Shown here: in pieces, positions 1-10,463 of the stretch
Position numbering within the stretch: the first letter of the stretch is position 1
Layout: each line of letters starts with the position of its first letter
Source of the DNA: Lysobacteraceae bacterium
GTDB taxonomy: Bacteria > Pseudomonadota > Gammaproteobacteria > Xanthomonadales > Xanthomonadaceae
Direction of reading: 5' to 3'
Length of the DNA: 64,000 nucleotides
NCBI GenBank assembly: GCA_016789405.1
Contig: JAEUPQ010000023.1
Coordinates: 59,301-123,300 of the forward strand
Notes under the pieces: model-generated
Database searches by the model: none
The model's input: the letters and a program-made list of their open reading frames with translations, nothing else
What the model was told of the DNA's origin: nothing
Program-made: the position numbers and the translations under genes

Positions 1-346
1 CGACCGCGCGAATGCCCTCGGCCGGCGCGAAGGGTTCGTCGCCCTGCAGGTTCACCACGACGGTGTCGTCGGTCCAGCCTGCGATCGCGGCGCACTCGGC
101 AAGGCGATCGGTACCCGACGCATGGTCGGGCGATGTCATGGCGATGCGCACGCCGCTGTCGGCGAGTGCATCCGCGATGCGCGCGTCGTCAGTCGCCACC
201 CAGGCCTCGCGCGCGCCGGCGTCCAGCGCACGACGGGCCACGTGCAGCACCAGGGGCTCGCCGCCCAGCAGGCGCAGCGGTTTGCCGGGCAGGCGCGACG
301 CGGCGTAACGCGCGGGAATGGCGACGACGAAATCGGTGCCGGTCAT
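1..346 (-). CDS. kdsB: 3-deoxy-manno-octulosonate cytidylyltransferase (CMP-KDO synthetase), partial
   Basis: Activates KDO as CMP-KDO for lipopolysaccharide inner-core synthesis in the cytoplasm. The N-terminal 115 residues are visible and the rest lies beyond the left edge. The protein opens [24 protein letters not shown], the nucleotide-binding signature of this family, and later shows NLQGDEPF, the conserved QGDEP block of KdsB. An AGGAG ribosome site lies about 10 bases before the ATG. The gene starts 3 bases after the small membrane-protein gene, so it is the last visible gene of the comEC-exbBD-msbA-lpxK operon, matching its role in lipid A and core biogenesis. Confidence 0.93.
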   Translation of the reverse strand, partial: MTGTDFVVAIPARYAASRLPGKPLRLLGGEPLVLHVARRALDAGAREAWVATDDARIADALADSGVRIAMTSPDHASGTDRLAECAAIAGWTDDTVVVNLQGDEPFAPAEGIRAV

Positions 347-349
347 CGA

Positions 350-616
350 TCAGGCGCTCCTGCTGCGACCGGTGGCGACCCACACCCAGCTCGCGATCAC
401 GGCGCCGAGCCAGAGGAACCCGATCGCGAGGCAGTCGACCGCGAAATCGAGGAACGGGAACGAGTTCAGACGCGGCTGCTGCATCAGCGCCGGCATCAGC
501 TCCAGTTCGGCGAACTGCAGCACCGTCCAGAATCCGAGGCACATCGGCACGACCCAGCCGGCCGACGCCACCGCGACCAATCCCCGCAACCACCCAACCA
601 TCTTCATGCCAGCCAT
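350..616 (-). CDS. small inner-membrane protein of unknown function between lpxK and kdsB
   Basis: An 88-residue protein with two apparent membrane segments: one near residues 8-34 (LRGLVAVASAGWVVPMC and following) and one near residues 58-80 (FAVDCLAIGFLWLGAVIASW), ending in a basic tail. I do not recognise the family. It starts 2 bases after the lpxK stop and ends 3 bases before kdsB, so it is almost certainly translated with the lipid A genes. Many relatives carry a short Trm112-like gene here; this protein lacks the cysteines of that family and is something else. Confidence 0.7.
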   Translation of the reverse strand: MAGMKMVGWLRGLVAVASAGWVVPMCLGFWTVLQFAELELMPALMQQPRLNSFPFLDFAVDCLAIGFLWLGAVIASWVWVATGRSRSA

Positions 617-618
617 CG

Positions 619-1689
619 TCAGATCCGTTGTCCTTGTGCGCACTCGCGCAGGCGATCCAGCAACACTACCCAGAATGCCTCGGGGAGTTCCGTGCGGATC
701 GGCACGCTGTAGAACCGTTCGCCGGCGAATGGCGCGCATTTGACCGCATCCTTCGCGGTCATCAGCACAGGCAGGTCGCTGCCGAAGGCGAGATCTTCGC
801 GGGTGTAGCGATGGTGATCGGGGAATGCGTGCGGCACGACGGCGATGCCCTGCCCGCGCAACAGCGAGAAGAAGCGCTCGGGATGACCGATGCCCGCGAC
901 CGCATGCACGCGTTGCCCGGAGAACGCCGACAGCGGCAGCGCACGCGCGCCGCGCAAGGCCTGGGCATCGCCGGGCAACAGGCGCATCTGCCATTCGCCG
1001 AAACCGGCGGCACTGCGCGCATCGGCATTGGCGGCGGACGCATCGACCGGATCGCTGCCTGCGTTGACGACGTGGAAATCGCAGCGCTGGCGGCGCGCCT
1101 GCGGCTCTCGCAGCGGCCCGGCGGGCAGCAGCAAGCCGTTGCCGTAGCGACGACCACCGTCGATCACTTCGATCTCGATGTCGCGCTTCAGCCGGTAGTG
1201 CTGGAGGCCATCGTCGCAGACCACGACGTTGCAGCCGCGCTCGACCAGCGCGCGCGCAGCGGCGGCACGGTCGCGGTCCACGCGCACCGGCACCACGGCC
1301 TCGCGCGCGATCAGCAAGGGCTCGTCGCCGGCAAGCTCGGGAGCCGTGTCGGCTTCGACCCAGCGCGGCGTGGTCGCGTCCTGGCGGCCATAGCCGCGAC
1401 TGGCCACGCCCGGCACCCAGCCTTCTTCGCGAAGACGCTCCACCAGCGCGATGACCAGCGGCGTCTTGCCGCTGCCGCCGGCGATGAGATTGCCGACCAC
1501 CACCACCGGTCGCCCGGGATGCGAGCTGCGCAGCACGCCATGGCGGAACAGTGCTGCGCGCGCCGCGACGGCGCCTGCGTAGACATGCGACAGAAGCCGG
1601 GCCGGCCACGGCGGCACGCTGCCGTCGAACCAGTAGGGCGGCGTCTGCGGGTGGCTCGAACGTGGCGTCGTGGTGCGCACTGTCGTCAT
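619..1689 (-). CDS. lpxK: tetraacyldisaccharide 4'-kinase
   Basis: Phosphorylates the 4' position of the lipid A disaccharide precursor at the inner membrane, the sixth step of the Raetz pathway. The 356 residues are close to family length. The P-loop region [17 protein letters not shown] lies near residues 61-77, followed by [10 protein letters not shown] and the conserved GDEPLL and [11 protein letters not shown] blocks that are typical of LpxK. An amphipathic N-terminus ([23 protein letters not shown]) fits membrane association. It lies 9 bases after msbA, which exports the finished molecule. Confidence 0.96.
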   Translation of the reverse strand: MTTVRTTTPRSSHPQTPPYWFDGSVPPWPARLLSHVYAGAVAARAALFRHGVLRSSHPGRPVVVVGNLIAGGSGKTPLVIALVERLREEGWVPGVASRGYGRQDATTPRWVEADTAPELAGDEPLLIAREAVVPVRVDRDRAAAARALVERGCNVVVCDDGLQHYRLKRDIEIEVIDGGRRYGNGLLLPAGPLREPQARRQRCDFHVVNAGSDPVDASAANADARSAAGFGEWQMRLLPGDAQALRGARALPLSAFSGQRVHAVAGIGHPERFFSLLRGQGIAVVPHAFPDHHRYTREDLAFGSDLPVLMTAKDAVKCAPFAGERFYSVPIRTELPEAFWVVLLDRLRECAQGQRI

Positions 1690-1698
1690 CGGCGACGC

Positions 1699-3464
<1,766 letters not shown>

Positions 3465-3468
<4 letters not shown>

Positions 3469-3905
3469 CGTTTTGCTGCCCCGGAGGTCTTCTGCTCGGG
3501 CGCGGTGGCGATGCTGATCTGCCTGAAGCCAAGCTGGCCCAGCGCATCGAGCGCGGTCACCACGGCCTGGTGCGGCGTGCGCGCGTCGGCGCGCAGCAGC
3601 ACCGGGCGCTTGCGGTCATCGCCGGCCACTTCGACGATGGTGCGCTTGAGCGATTCGAGGTCCGTTCGAAGGGCCTCGCGGTCCTGCACGAAATAGCGGC
3701 CGTCCGAATTCACCAGCACGCTCAGCGCCTTGGAAGTCGCTTCCGTCGGCGTGCCGTCGGCCTTGGGGAGCTGCAGCTTGAGTACCGAACGCGCGTCGAA
3801 GGTGGTGGTGACCACGAAGAAGATGATCAGCACCAGGATCACGTCGATCAGCGGCACGAGGTTGATCTCGGGCTCGTCGTCGCTGCGGAAGTCGCGGATG
3901 CGCAT
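3465..3905 (-). CDS. exbD: ExbD/TolR-family proton-channel subunit
   Basis: A 146-residue protein with the family layout: short cytoplasmic N-terminus (MRIRDFRSDDEPEINLVPL), a single membrane helix with the conserved aspartate (IDVILVLIIFFVVTTTF) and a periplasmic domain. It should pair with the upstream ExbB-like protein to couple the proton gradient to an outer-membrane or periplasmic partner. No tonB lies beside it. In xanthomonads this exbBD copy sits in the comEC-msbA operon, so a role in envelope maintenance rather than iron uptake is possible. Confidence 0.93.
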
Positions 3906-3913
3906 GGGGTCTC

Positions 3914-4579
3914 TCAGGTTCCGCTCACCGGCGGCGTGATGCCACGCGCGCCGGACGCAACGGGCGCGGAGGCCGCGCGCGGGCTGTCGAGGGTGTCGAG
4001 CAACTGGATCGCCTCGTGTTCCATGTCGACGATGTAGCCGGCGATCCGGCCACGGAAATAGCGATGGAACATCAAGGCGGGAATGGCCACGATCATGCCG
4101 GTCGCGGTGCAGATCAGGGCCTTGCCGATGCCGCCGGCGAGTTCGTTGACGTCGCCGATGCTGCCGCCCGAGATGGTGATGAACATCTGGATCATGCCCA
4201 CGACGGTGCCGAACAGTCCCAGCAGCGGGCCGGCTGCGGCGATGGTGCCGAGGGTGTTGAGGAATTTCTCCATCCGGTGGACGAGATGCCGGCCCACGTC
4301 CTCGATGCGCTCGCGGATCTGGTCGCGGGGACGGTTGCGGACGTCCAGCGCTGCGGCCAGCAGGGTTCCGAGCGGCGAGGTGCGACGCAGGGAATCGATA
4401 TGCGTGGGGTCGAGGTTGCCGCGGGCTGCCCAGGCGCGCACCTCATCGCCGAGGCCGGGGGGCAGCACGGTCTTGCGACGCAGGGTCCAGAATCGTTCGA
4501 GGATGATCGCGAGGGCAGCCACGGTGAGCAGCAGCAGGGGAATCATCGGCCATCCGCCCGATTTGACCAGTTCCAGCAC
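3914..4579 (-). CDS. exbB: ExbB/TolQ/MotA-family proton-channel protein
   Basis: A 221-residue inner-membrane protein with three predicted helices: near the N-terminus (GGWPMIPLLLLTVAALAIILE) and two C-terminal helices (IAAAGPLLGLFGTVVGMIQMF and LICTATGMIVAIPALMFHR). These are the hallmark ExbB/TolQ segments. I chose a GTG start at 4579 because GGAGG stands 7 bases upstream and the protein then begins VLELVKSGGWPM, as in relatives. A longer open frame exists upstream but has no family resemblance. It is followed after 8 bases by exbD. Confidence 0.92.
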   Translation of the reverse strand: MLELVKSGGWPMIPLLLLTVAALAIILERFWTLRRKTVLPPGLGDEVRAWAARGNLDPTHIDSLRRTSPLGTLLAAALDVRNRPRDQIRERIEDVGRHLVHRMEKFLNTLGTIAAAGPLLGLFGTVVGMIQMFITISGGSIGDVNELAGGIGKALICTATGMIVAIPALMFHRYFRGRIAGYIVDMEHEAIQLLDTLDSPRAASAPVASGARGITPPVSGT

Positions 4580-4696
4580 GTCGCGTCCTCCGGCCCGGGG
4601 CCGTGTTGATTCAGGCACATAGCATAGCCCAGCCATCCGGATGGGGGCTGCGGCAAGGAATGCAACGGCTCCGTCCCTGGCCGGCATGCCAAGGCA

Positions 4697-7030
4697 TCAC
4701 TTTGCCCTCGCCCGCCGCGCCACCGCGTCCCACAGGCGTCGGCGCCGCGAGCGCTCGTCTTCGTAGACGACACCCGCCGCCGTCAGCCGAAGGCGCTGCG
4801 CACCGGTCTCGGCGGTGACCGGCGTTCGCACGCCCCGGTAGCGCCATCGCTCGATCACGGCCGGCTTCGGGTGCCGGAACCGGTTGCCGTAGCCGGCAGA
4901 AACCGGGGCGAAGCGCGCGCCGGTCTCGGCCACGAAGCCCGGGTCCGAGGAGCTGTCGCTGCCGTGATGCGCCATCAGCACGACCTCCGCACGGACGGAC
5001 GCCCGGTCGTGGCGCAGCAGGCCGCGCTCGATGACATGGCCGATATCGCCTGTCAGCAGCACGGCGCCATGCCTGCTCTCGATCCGAAGGACGCAGCTCG
5101 ACTCGTTCCTCAGGTAGGGGAAGTGCGGCGAAGGGTGCAGGAACCGGAAGCGCACGCCGTCCCAGGTCCACGTCATGCCGGTCCGGCAATCGCGGACGCC
5201 GGGCACGCGATCGGACAGTCCGCTGCCTTCCGGAGCCAGGGCGCGCCGGATCGGGAACCCGGCCGACACCGACTCGTAACCGCCCGCGTGGTCGTTGTCG
5301 GCATGGCTCAACACCACGGCATCCAGGCCCCTGGCGCCGAGCGCATGGAGCGCCGGCACCACCGCGCGTTCGCCGGCATCGAAGCCGTCGGGAATCGCCG
5401 GCCCCACGTCATAGAGCAGATGGTGATTCGCAGTCCTGGCCAGCACCGACAACCCCTGCCCCACATCGATCACCACGATCTCGATCTCGCCGGCCTCCGG
5501 TGCTGCACGATCCGGCCAGAGCAGGGGCAGCCAGAGCAAGAGGGCCAGCGGTTTGCCCGGCACAGCACGGGGAAGCAGGCACCAGAATGCGGAGAATAAT
5601 GCCAGCGGCAGCGCGTACCAGCGGATCTCGGGCAGCCACCACAGCGCAAGCGGGCTCTCGGCCAGCCAGCCGAACAGCCACCAACTCAGATCGAAAGCCC
5701 ACGCTGCCAGTCGCCATGCCCAGCCACCCCAGCCCGGCTGCAGCGCCTCCAGCCCGAGACCCAGCAAGGACAGGGGCACGACGACCAGGCTCCACCACGG
5801 GATCGCCAGCAGATTCGCGAACGGGCCGGCCAGCGACGCCTGGCCGAACAGCGCCACGGTCAACGGAAGAAGCCCTGCCGTCGCGACGGCCTGCGCCGAG
5901 AGGAAATCGCGCACAGGCCGCCCGCCGGCATCCGGCAGGCACCACAGCAACCATGCGACGCCACCGAAGCTCAGCCAGAAACCGGCGGTGAGCACCGCGA
6001 GGGGATCGACGACCAGCATCACCAGGGCCGACAGCGCCACCGCCGACCAGGGCCGCCACGCGCGCCGGGACATCCGCGCGACGGCGACCACTGCAATCAT
6101 CAGCAGCGTCCGTACGGTCGGCAAAGCGAAGCCAGCCATCGCGGCATACAACGCCGCGCCGGACAGCGCGCCAAGCGCCGCAGCCTGGGTTCGCGGCGCA
6201 ACGCGTCCGAGCAAGGGGAACAACCGCCACACCGCGCTCGCAAGCAACGCGAAGAAGCCTGCGACGAGCCCGACATGGAAGCCGGAGATCGCGATCAGAT
6301 GCGTCAGGCCGTTCGCGCGCAGGATCGCCCAGTCCGCGTCCGCCAGTCCGCGCGTGTCGCCGAGCGCCAGCGCACGCAGGAAGCGCGAGGACGACTGCGG
6401 CACCGAACGCCCGATGCGTTGCGACATCGCATCGCGCCACGCGTCGATGCCCGCCGCACCACGCAGTTCGCGCGCCGTCTCGGGAGCACGCAGGTAACCG
6501 GTCGCGACGATGCGATCGATGAATGCGTGCTTCTCTCCATCCACGCCACCTGGATTGCGCAAACCGCGCGGCGCACGGAGCTTGGCCGACAGCGCCCATC
6601 GGCTGCCGGCTGCGACCCGCAGGCGCGGCGCGTCCGGCAGTGCAGCCTGCGCATCGAAATCGTCGTACCACGCGAGTCGAAGCTTCGAACCTCGCAATGC
6701 CTTCGGCATCGCCTCCACATCGTCGACCACGAACTCGAAGCGCGTGCGCCGCACTTCGTGCATCGGCATGCCTGACACCCGGCCGGTCAGGCTGAACACC
6801 TGATGCTCCATCGATACCGGCAGTTGGCGAGAAAGCCCCCAGGACGCGTGAAGCCCGGCAAGCAGGACACCTGCACACAACACCGTCAATGGACGCCAAT
6901 GCGGTCGACACATCGACACGACCAGGATCACCGCGAGCATCGACAGCAATACACCGTCGGGCGGCGCCGGAAGGCAGAGGCACAAGCCGATGCCGGCCAG
7001 CAGCCACAAGGCTGAAGACAGCACCGTCAT
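4697..7030 (-). CDS. comEC: DNA internalization-related competence protein ComEC/Rec2
   Basis: A 777-residue membrane channel for single-stranded DNA uptake in natural transformation. The N-terminus has hydrophobic helices (MTVLSSALWLLAGIGLCLCLP). The central Competence domain includes the NGLTHLIAISGFHVGL region and many helices. The C-terminal metallo-beta-lactamase-like domain shows VVLSHADNDHAGG and LMAHHGSDSSSDP. The ATG at 7030 gives the usual family length; the frame stays open further upstream but that part is unlike ComEC. It is the first gene of the exbBD-msbA-lpxK operon, separated from exbB by 117 bases. Confidence 0.93.
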   Translation of the reverse strand: MTVLSSALWLLAGIGLCLCLPAPPDGVLLSMLAVILVVSMCRPHWRPLTVLCAGVLLAGLHASWGLSRQLPVSMEHQVFSLTGRVSGMPMHEVRRTRFEFVVDDVEAMPKALRGSKLRLAWYDDFDAQAALPDAPRLRVAAGSRWALSAKLRAPRGLRNPGGVDGEKHAFIDRIVATGYLRAPETARELRGAAGIDAWRDAMSQRIGRSVPQSSSRFLRALALGDTRGLADADWAILRANGLTHLIAISGFHVGLVAGFFALLASAVWRLFPLLGRVAPRTQAAALGALSGAALYAAMAGFALPTVRTLLMIAVVAVARMSRRAWRPWSAVALSALVMLVVDPLAVLTAGFWLSFGGVAWLLWCLPDAGGRPVRDFLSAQAVATAGLLPLTVALFGQASLAGPFANLLAIPWWSLVVVPLSLLGLGLEALQPGWGGWAWRLAAWAFDLSWWLFGWLAESPLALWWLPEIRWYALPLALFSAFWCLLPRAVPGKPLALLLWLPLLWPDRAAPEAGEIEIVVIDVGQGLSVLARTANHHLLYDVGPAIPDGFDAGERAVVPALHALGARGLDAVVLSHADNDHAGGYESVSAGFPIRRALAPEGSGLSDRVPGVRDCRTGMTWTWDGVRFRFLHPSPHFPYLRNESSCVLRIESRHGAVLLTGDIGHVIERGLLRHDRASVRAEVVLMAHHGSDSSSDPGFVAETGARFAPVSAGYGNRFRHPKPAVIERWRYRGVRTPVTAETGAQRLRLTAAGVVYEDERSRRRRLWDAVARRARAK

Positions 7031-7423
7031 GGCTGCGCCTGCTTGCGGATGCCCTTGCTGCTGCTCGATGGTTTTCCGCGATCCGGCATGGCTGGACGTC
7101 CACGATGTGTTCCTCCACAGCTTGCCGATCACCGCGCATGCGTGATGTCGGGGCTTCCGGCGAATGCCTGTAGGGATATTCCGAATGCGCGCCCTGCGGT
7201 GCACGCCCTCCGAAACCAGCGCATCCTGCCCTGCTGGCGATCGGCACATCGAGCGGCCACGCAGGACGACCTGAACAATGCGCCATCCCGGCATTTCTCG
7301 CAGGTGGTTTTCGATTGACGCTCCGGGAGCCACATGTCAGCCTCTGCGCGCTCCTGCCATGGGACGCACGACGGATCCTGCGCGATGCGACTCGCGCGTT
7401 GATGACACGACAAGGACAAGGGA
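7031..7423. other. divergent intergenic region, no gene seen
   Basis: This stretch separates comEC (leftward) from the NAD(P)-binding protein gene (rightward). Open frames here run on from neighbours or have no protein-like composition. The right end carries an AAGGACAAGGGA ribosome site for the rightward gene. Both neighbours must have promoters here, but I could not pick a clear -35/-10 pair. Confidence 0.5.
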
Positions 7424-8152
7424 ATGACGATTCTGGTGGTGGGTGCAACGGGAGCGACCGGGCAACGATTGGTATCGCAGTTGCTCGAACGCAACGAGCG
7501 GGTACGCGCAGTGGTGCGCGCACCGGAGAGTCTCCCCGCAGCGCTTCGCGGCCATTCGTCGCTGGAGCTCGTGCACGCCAGCCTGCTCGACCTGGATGAA
7601 GCCGCATTGCAACGCACGGTCGCCGGTTGCAGCGCGATCGCCTCCTGCCTCGGGCATCGCATGAACTTCAAGGGCATCTACGGCCCACCGAGAAGACTGG
7701 TCACCGATGCAACGCGACGCTTGTGCCATGCCGTGCAGGCCAGCGCGCCGCAGCAACCGATACGGTTCGTCCTGATGAACACCGCCGCCGTCCGCGATCG
7801 CGCGCGGGAAAAGCCCTTCTCGCTCGCCGAACGCGGCCTGTTCGGCGTCATCCGCGCCCTGCTGCCGCCCCATGCGGACAATGAAGACGCCGCCGCCTGG
7901 CTTCACGCCAACATCACGCAGGGCCACGGCATGATCGAATGGGCGATCGTCAGGCCCGACTCACTGATCGAAGAAGACGACGTCACCGATTACAGGATCC
8001 ACCCGTCTCCGGTACGCAGCCCGCTCTTCGATGCCGGCAAGACCAGTCGGATCAACGTCGCCCGCTTCATGGCCGAACTGGCGACACAGGACGATGCCTG
8101 GCAGGCATGGCGCTGGAACATGCCGGTCATCTACAACCCGGGGTTTTCCTGA
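7424..8152 (+). CDS. NAD(P)-binding atypical short-chain dehydrogenase-like protein
   Basis: A 242-residue Rossmann protein of the NAD(P)H-binding, NmrA-like atypical SDR group. The dinucleotide-binding motif VVGATGATGQRLV stands at residues 4-16. Further features are the strand ASLLDLDEAALQRTVAGCSAI and RFVLMNTAAVRDR. The canonical YxxxK catalytic pair is not evident, as is common for atypical SDRs, so the substrate cannot be inferred. A good ribosome site (AAGGACAAGGGA) precedes the ATG. It stands alone ahead of the GFA-family gene. Confidence 0.8.
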   Translation: MTILVVGATGATGQRLVSQLLERNERVRAVVRAPESLPAALRGHSSLELVHASLLDLDEAALQRTVAGCSAIASCLGHRMNFKGIYGPPRRLVTDATRRLCHAVQASAPQQPIRFVLMNTAAVRDRAREKPFSLAERGLFGVIRALLPPHADNEDAAAWLHANITQGHGMIEWAIVRPDSLIEEDDVTDYRIHPSPVRSPLFDAGKTSRINVARFMAELATQDDAWQAWRWNMPVIYNPGFS

Positions 8153-8223
8153 AAACCTGAACACGGGAATGGGCCGGGTACTTTGGAGTAGTCTTGCGCC
8201 CACGGTCCCCAAGGAGCAGCCCC

Positions 8224-8574
8224 ATGACCACCCATACCGGTTCCTGCCACTGCGGCAGCGTGGCATTCGAAGTCGACGGCGAGATCGACGGCGCCCTGGC
8301 ATGCAACTGCTCGATGTGCGGACGACGCGGCTCATTGCTGTGGTTCGTCCCCAGGGCTTCGCTCAGGCTGACCACGCCGGAGTCCGCGGCGGCCGCCTAC
8401 ACGTTCAACAAGCACGTGATCCAGCACCGGTTCTGCCCGACCTGCGGCATCCACCCCTACGGCGAAGGCGCCGCACCGGACGGCACCAGGATGGCCGCGA
8501 TCAACCTGCGCTGCATCGACGGCATCGATCTCGACAGCATTCCGGTTCGTCATTTCGACGGGCGATCGAAGTGA
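8224..8574 (+). CDS. GFA/CENP-V family zinc protein (glutathione-dependent formaldehyde-activating enzyme-like)
   Basis: A 116-residue protein with the zinc cysteines of the GFA fold: GSCHCGSVAFEVDG at the N-terminus, CNCSMCGRRGS near residue 27 and FCPTCGIHPYGEG near residue 75. The family binds zinc, and some members act on S-hydroxymethyl glutathione, but most have no known reaction. The start at 8224 has AAGGAG 6 bases upstream; an in-frame ATG 30 bases earlier lacks such a site and adds residues foreign to the family. Confidence 0.88.
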   Translation: MTTHTGSCHCGSVAFEVDGEIDGALACNCSMCGRRGSLLWFVPRASLRLTTPESAAAAYTFNKHVIQHRFCPTCGIHPYGEGAAPDGTRMAAINLRCIDGIDLDSIPVRHFDGRSK

Positions 8575-8634
8575 TCCTGCACGCACAATCGATCGATCTT
8601 CTTTCCTCCTGAACGGCTCCACGGACGCAAGCGA

Positions 8635-9096
8635 ATGCCGTGCATCGGCGTGATTTCAGACACCCATGGCCTGCTTCGACCGCAGGCCATGGACGCGCTG
8701 CAAGGCTGCGATGCGATCCTGCACGCGGGCGATATCGGATCCGACGAGATCCTGGCGCGACTTTCGGGCATCGCGCCGACCACGGCGGTCCGCGGCAACA
8801 ACGACAAGGGCGACTGGGCGTCGCAGCTGCCGGAAACGGAATGGATCGAGATCGACGGCGTCCTGATCCACCTGCTGCATGACGTCGCCGATCTCGACGT
8901 GGACCCGCCCGCGGCCGGCATCAAGATCGTGGTGAGCGGACACTCGCATCGCCCCGGGATCGAAGAACGCCATGGCGTTCTCTACCTCAACCCGGGAAGT
9001 GCCGGCCCACGACGATTCACGCTGCCCATCTCGCTCGCGATCCTCGACATCGCGGATGACCGTGCGAGCGCACGCATCGTCGAACTGGACACGTGA
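8635..9096 (+). CDS. YfcE/MJ0936-type metallophosphoesterase
   Basis: A 153-residue calcineurin-like phosphoesterase. The metal-binding motifs occur in order: DTH in GVISDTHGLLRP, GD in ILHAGDIGSD, the GNND variant of GNHD in AVRGNNDKGDW, LLHD, and GHSHRPGIEE. The NPGSAGPRRF ending is typical of the YfcE group. Relatives hydrolyse model phosphodiesters in vitro and the physiological substrate is usually unknown. The gene follows the GFA gene by 60 bases; its ribosome site is weak. Confidence 0.9.
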   Translation: MPCIGVISDTHGLLRPQAMDALQGCDAILHAGDIGSDEILARLSGIAPTTAVRGNNDKGDWASQLPETEWIEIDGVLIHLLHDVADLDVDPPAAGIKIVVSGHSHRPGIEERHGVLYLNPGSAGPRRFTLPISLAILDIADDRASARIVELDT

Positions 9097-9152
9097 TCGA
9101 ACGGATGGCGATCAAGAGACTTCCCATGCGTGAAACGTGAAGGCGTAAAGGC

Positions 9153-10013
9153 GTGAACACGACCCACGACCACCCGCGACTCACGCTCGCCGAAGACGGC
9201 GGCCACGAGGTTCGTGGCGCATTGACGGGCGACGTCATCGAGGCCCTCGCAGTGCTGCCCGCCATCGAACGCCTCTCGCTTCGCGATGGACCACGCATCA
9301 CGCGCTCCATCGCAAGGCAATGGCAGGCGAAGCTTCCGCCCACGCGCTGGCTGTGGCTCTGGTGCGATGTCAGCCGGATCGCAATGCGTCATGTGCTGGC
9401 GATTCCCGGCCTCGAGACGCTGGATGTGCTGCGCCTGCGCGCTCCGGGCAAGCTGTCCGGCTTCGAGCACGCCCTGTCCCTGCGCACGCTGCGCGCCAAC
9501 TGCAGGCTGAAGTCGGAAGACCTGCTTGCCATCGCGCGCTGCACGTCGCTGCGCGAACTCGGGCTGCAGTCCGCCGCGCTCGACAAACGGTCGCTCGATG
9601 CACTGTTGTCGTTGCCCGATCTTCGGGCACTCGACCTGGAAGGCACGGCCTTCACGGACAGCATGGCGCGGAGAGCCAGTCGGTCAACCACGCTGGAATC
9701 CCTCGACCTCGGCGCCACACGAATCACGCGATCCGGCCTGGAGAGTCTGGTGCGCATGCCGGCCCTCAAGCGACTCGACCTCTGGGCCACGGACCTGTCG
9801 ATCGACGACCTGGCGCTGCTCAAGGAAGCGCCCGCGCTTGAATACGTCTCGGTGGGCGATTACATGCATCAACCGATCACGGATGGCGACCGCCTGGTGG
9901 AGATCCTGCTGTCGATGCCGGCACTGAAAAGCGCATGGCTCGATGGCGTCGCCCTGTCGCCCGAGCAGGAACGCGTGCTGAAGAGCGGCATCCCGCAGCT
10001 GAGGGTCAGCTGA
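9153..10013 (+). CDS. leucine-rich-repeat-like protein of unknown function
   Basis: A 286-residue soluble protein. It has a periodic leucine pattern of about 23-25 residues (LETLDVLRLR, LRTLRANCRL, LRELGLQSAAL, LRALDLEGTAF, LESLDLGATRI, LKRLDLWATDL, LEYVSVGDY). This suggests an LRR-type solenoid of about seven turns. There is no signal peptide. A GTG start is chosen; the upstream AAAGGC is only a fair ribosome site. Function is not recognised; a protein-binding role is the usual inference for such folds. Confidence 0.75.
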   Translation: MNTTHDHPRLTLAEDGGHEVRGALTGDVIEALAVLPAIERLSLRDGPRITRSIARQWQAKLPPTRWLWLWCDVSRIAMRHVLAIPGLETLDVLRLRAPGKLSGFEHALSLRTLRANCRLKSEDLLAIARCTSLRELGLQSAALDKRSLDALLSLPDLRALDLEGTAFTDSMARRASRSTTLESLDLGATRITRSGLESLVRMPALKRLDLWATDLSIDDLALLKEAPALEYVSVGDYMHQPITDGDRLVEILLSMPALKSAWLDGVALSPEQERVLKSGIPQLRVS

Positions 10014-10045
10014 GTGCTTCGCCACCTTTCGAATGGAGTTACCTG

Positions 10046-10414
10046 ATGCTCTTGCAGATCGCCTCGGCTCTGATCTTCGTGCTCGGCGCAGCGCATTCGT
10101 ACCTGGGCGAGCGTTATCTGCTCAGTCGACTACTGCGGCGCGACAACCTGCCCAAGCTGCTCGGCGGAACGGCGTTCACGAAGCAGACCCTGCGCTTCGC
10201 GTGGCATGTCACGACGGTGGCATGGTGGGGTCTTGCGGTCCTGCTTGCGCAGGCCGCCGATGGCCAGCTGACCGCCATTGACGTCGCGCGCACGATCGGC
10301 TGGACCGCGATCCTCTCGGCGCTGTTGCCGCTGGCGTTCACGCGCGGTCGCCATCTGTCGTGGATCGTGATGCTCGTCATCGGGGCGCTTGCGCTCGGCT
10401 GGCGCGCCCCATGA
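10046..10414 (+). CDS. small four-helix membrane protein, unknown function
   Basis: A 122-residue, strongly hydrophobic protein with about four predicted membrane segments (LLQIASALIFVLGAAHSYLG, FAWHVTTVAWWGLAVLLAQA, ARTIGWTAILSALLPLAFT, WIVMLVIGALALGW). The start at 10046 follows GGAG by 7 bases. It lies 32 bases after the leucine-rich protein gene, so the two may be co-transcribed. The family is not recognised. Confidence 0.7.
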   Translation: MLLQIASALIFVLGAAHSYLGERYLLSRLLRRDNLPKLLGGTAFTKQTLRFAWHVTTVAWWGLAVLLAQAADGQLTAIDVARTIGWTAILSALLPLAFTRGRHLSWIVMLVIGALALGWRAP

Positions 10415-10463
10415 AACGACATGCTGGCTCTGCGTCGAATGACGGACGACACCGGCGTCGCGA

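Noticed and set aside
7031..7333. N-terminal extension of ComEC
   Set aside because: The frame is open but the added residues lack membrane character and the internal ATG at 7030 matches the usual ComEC start.
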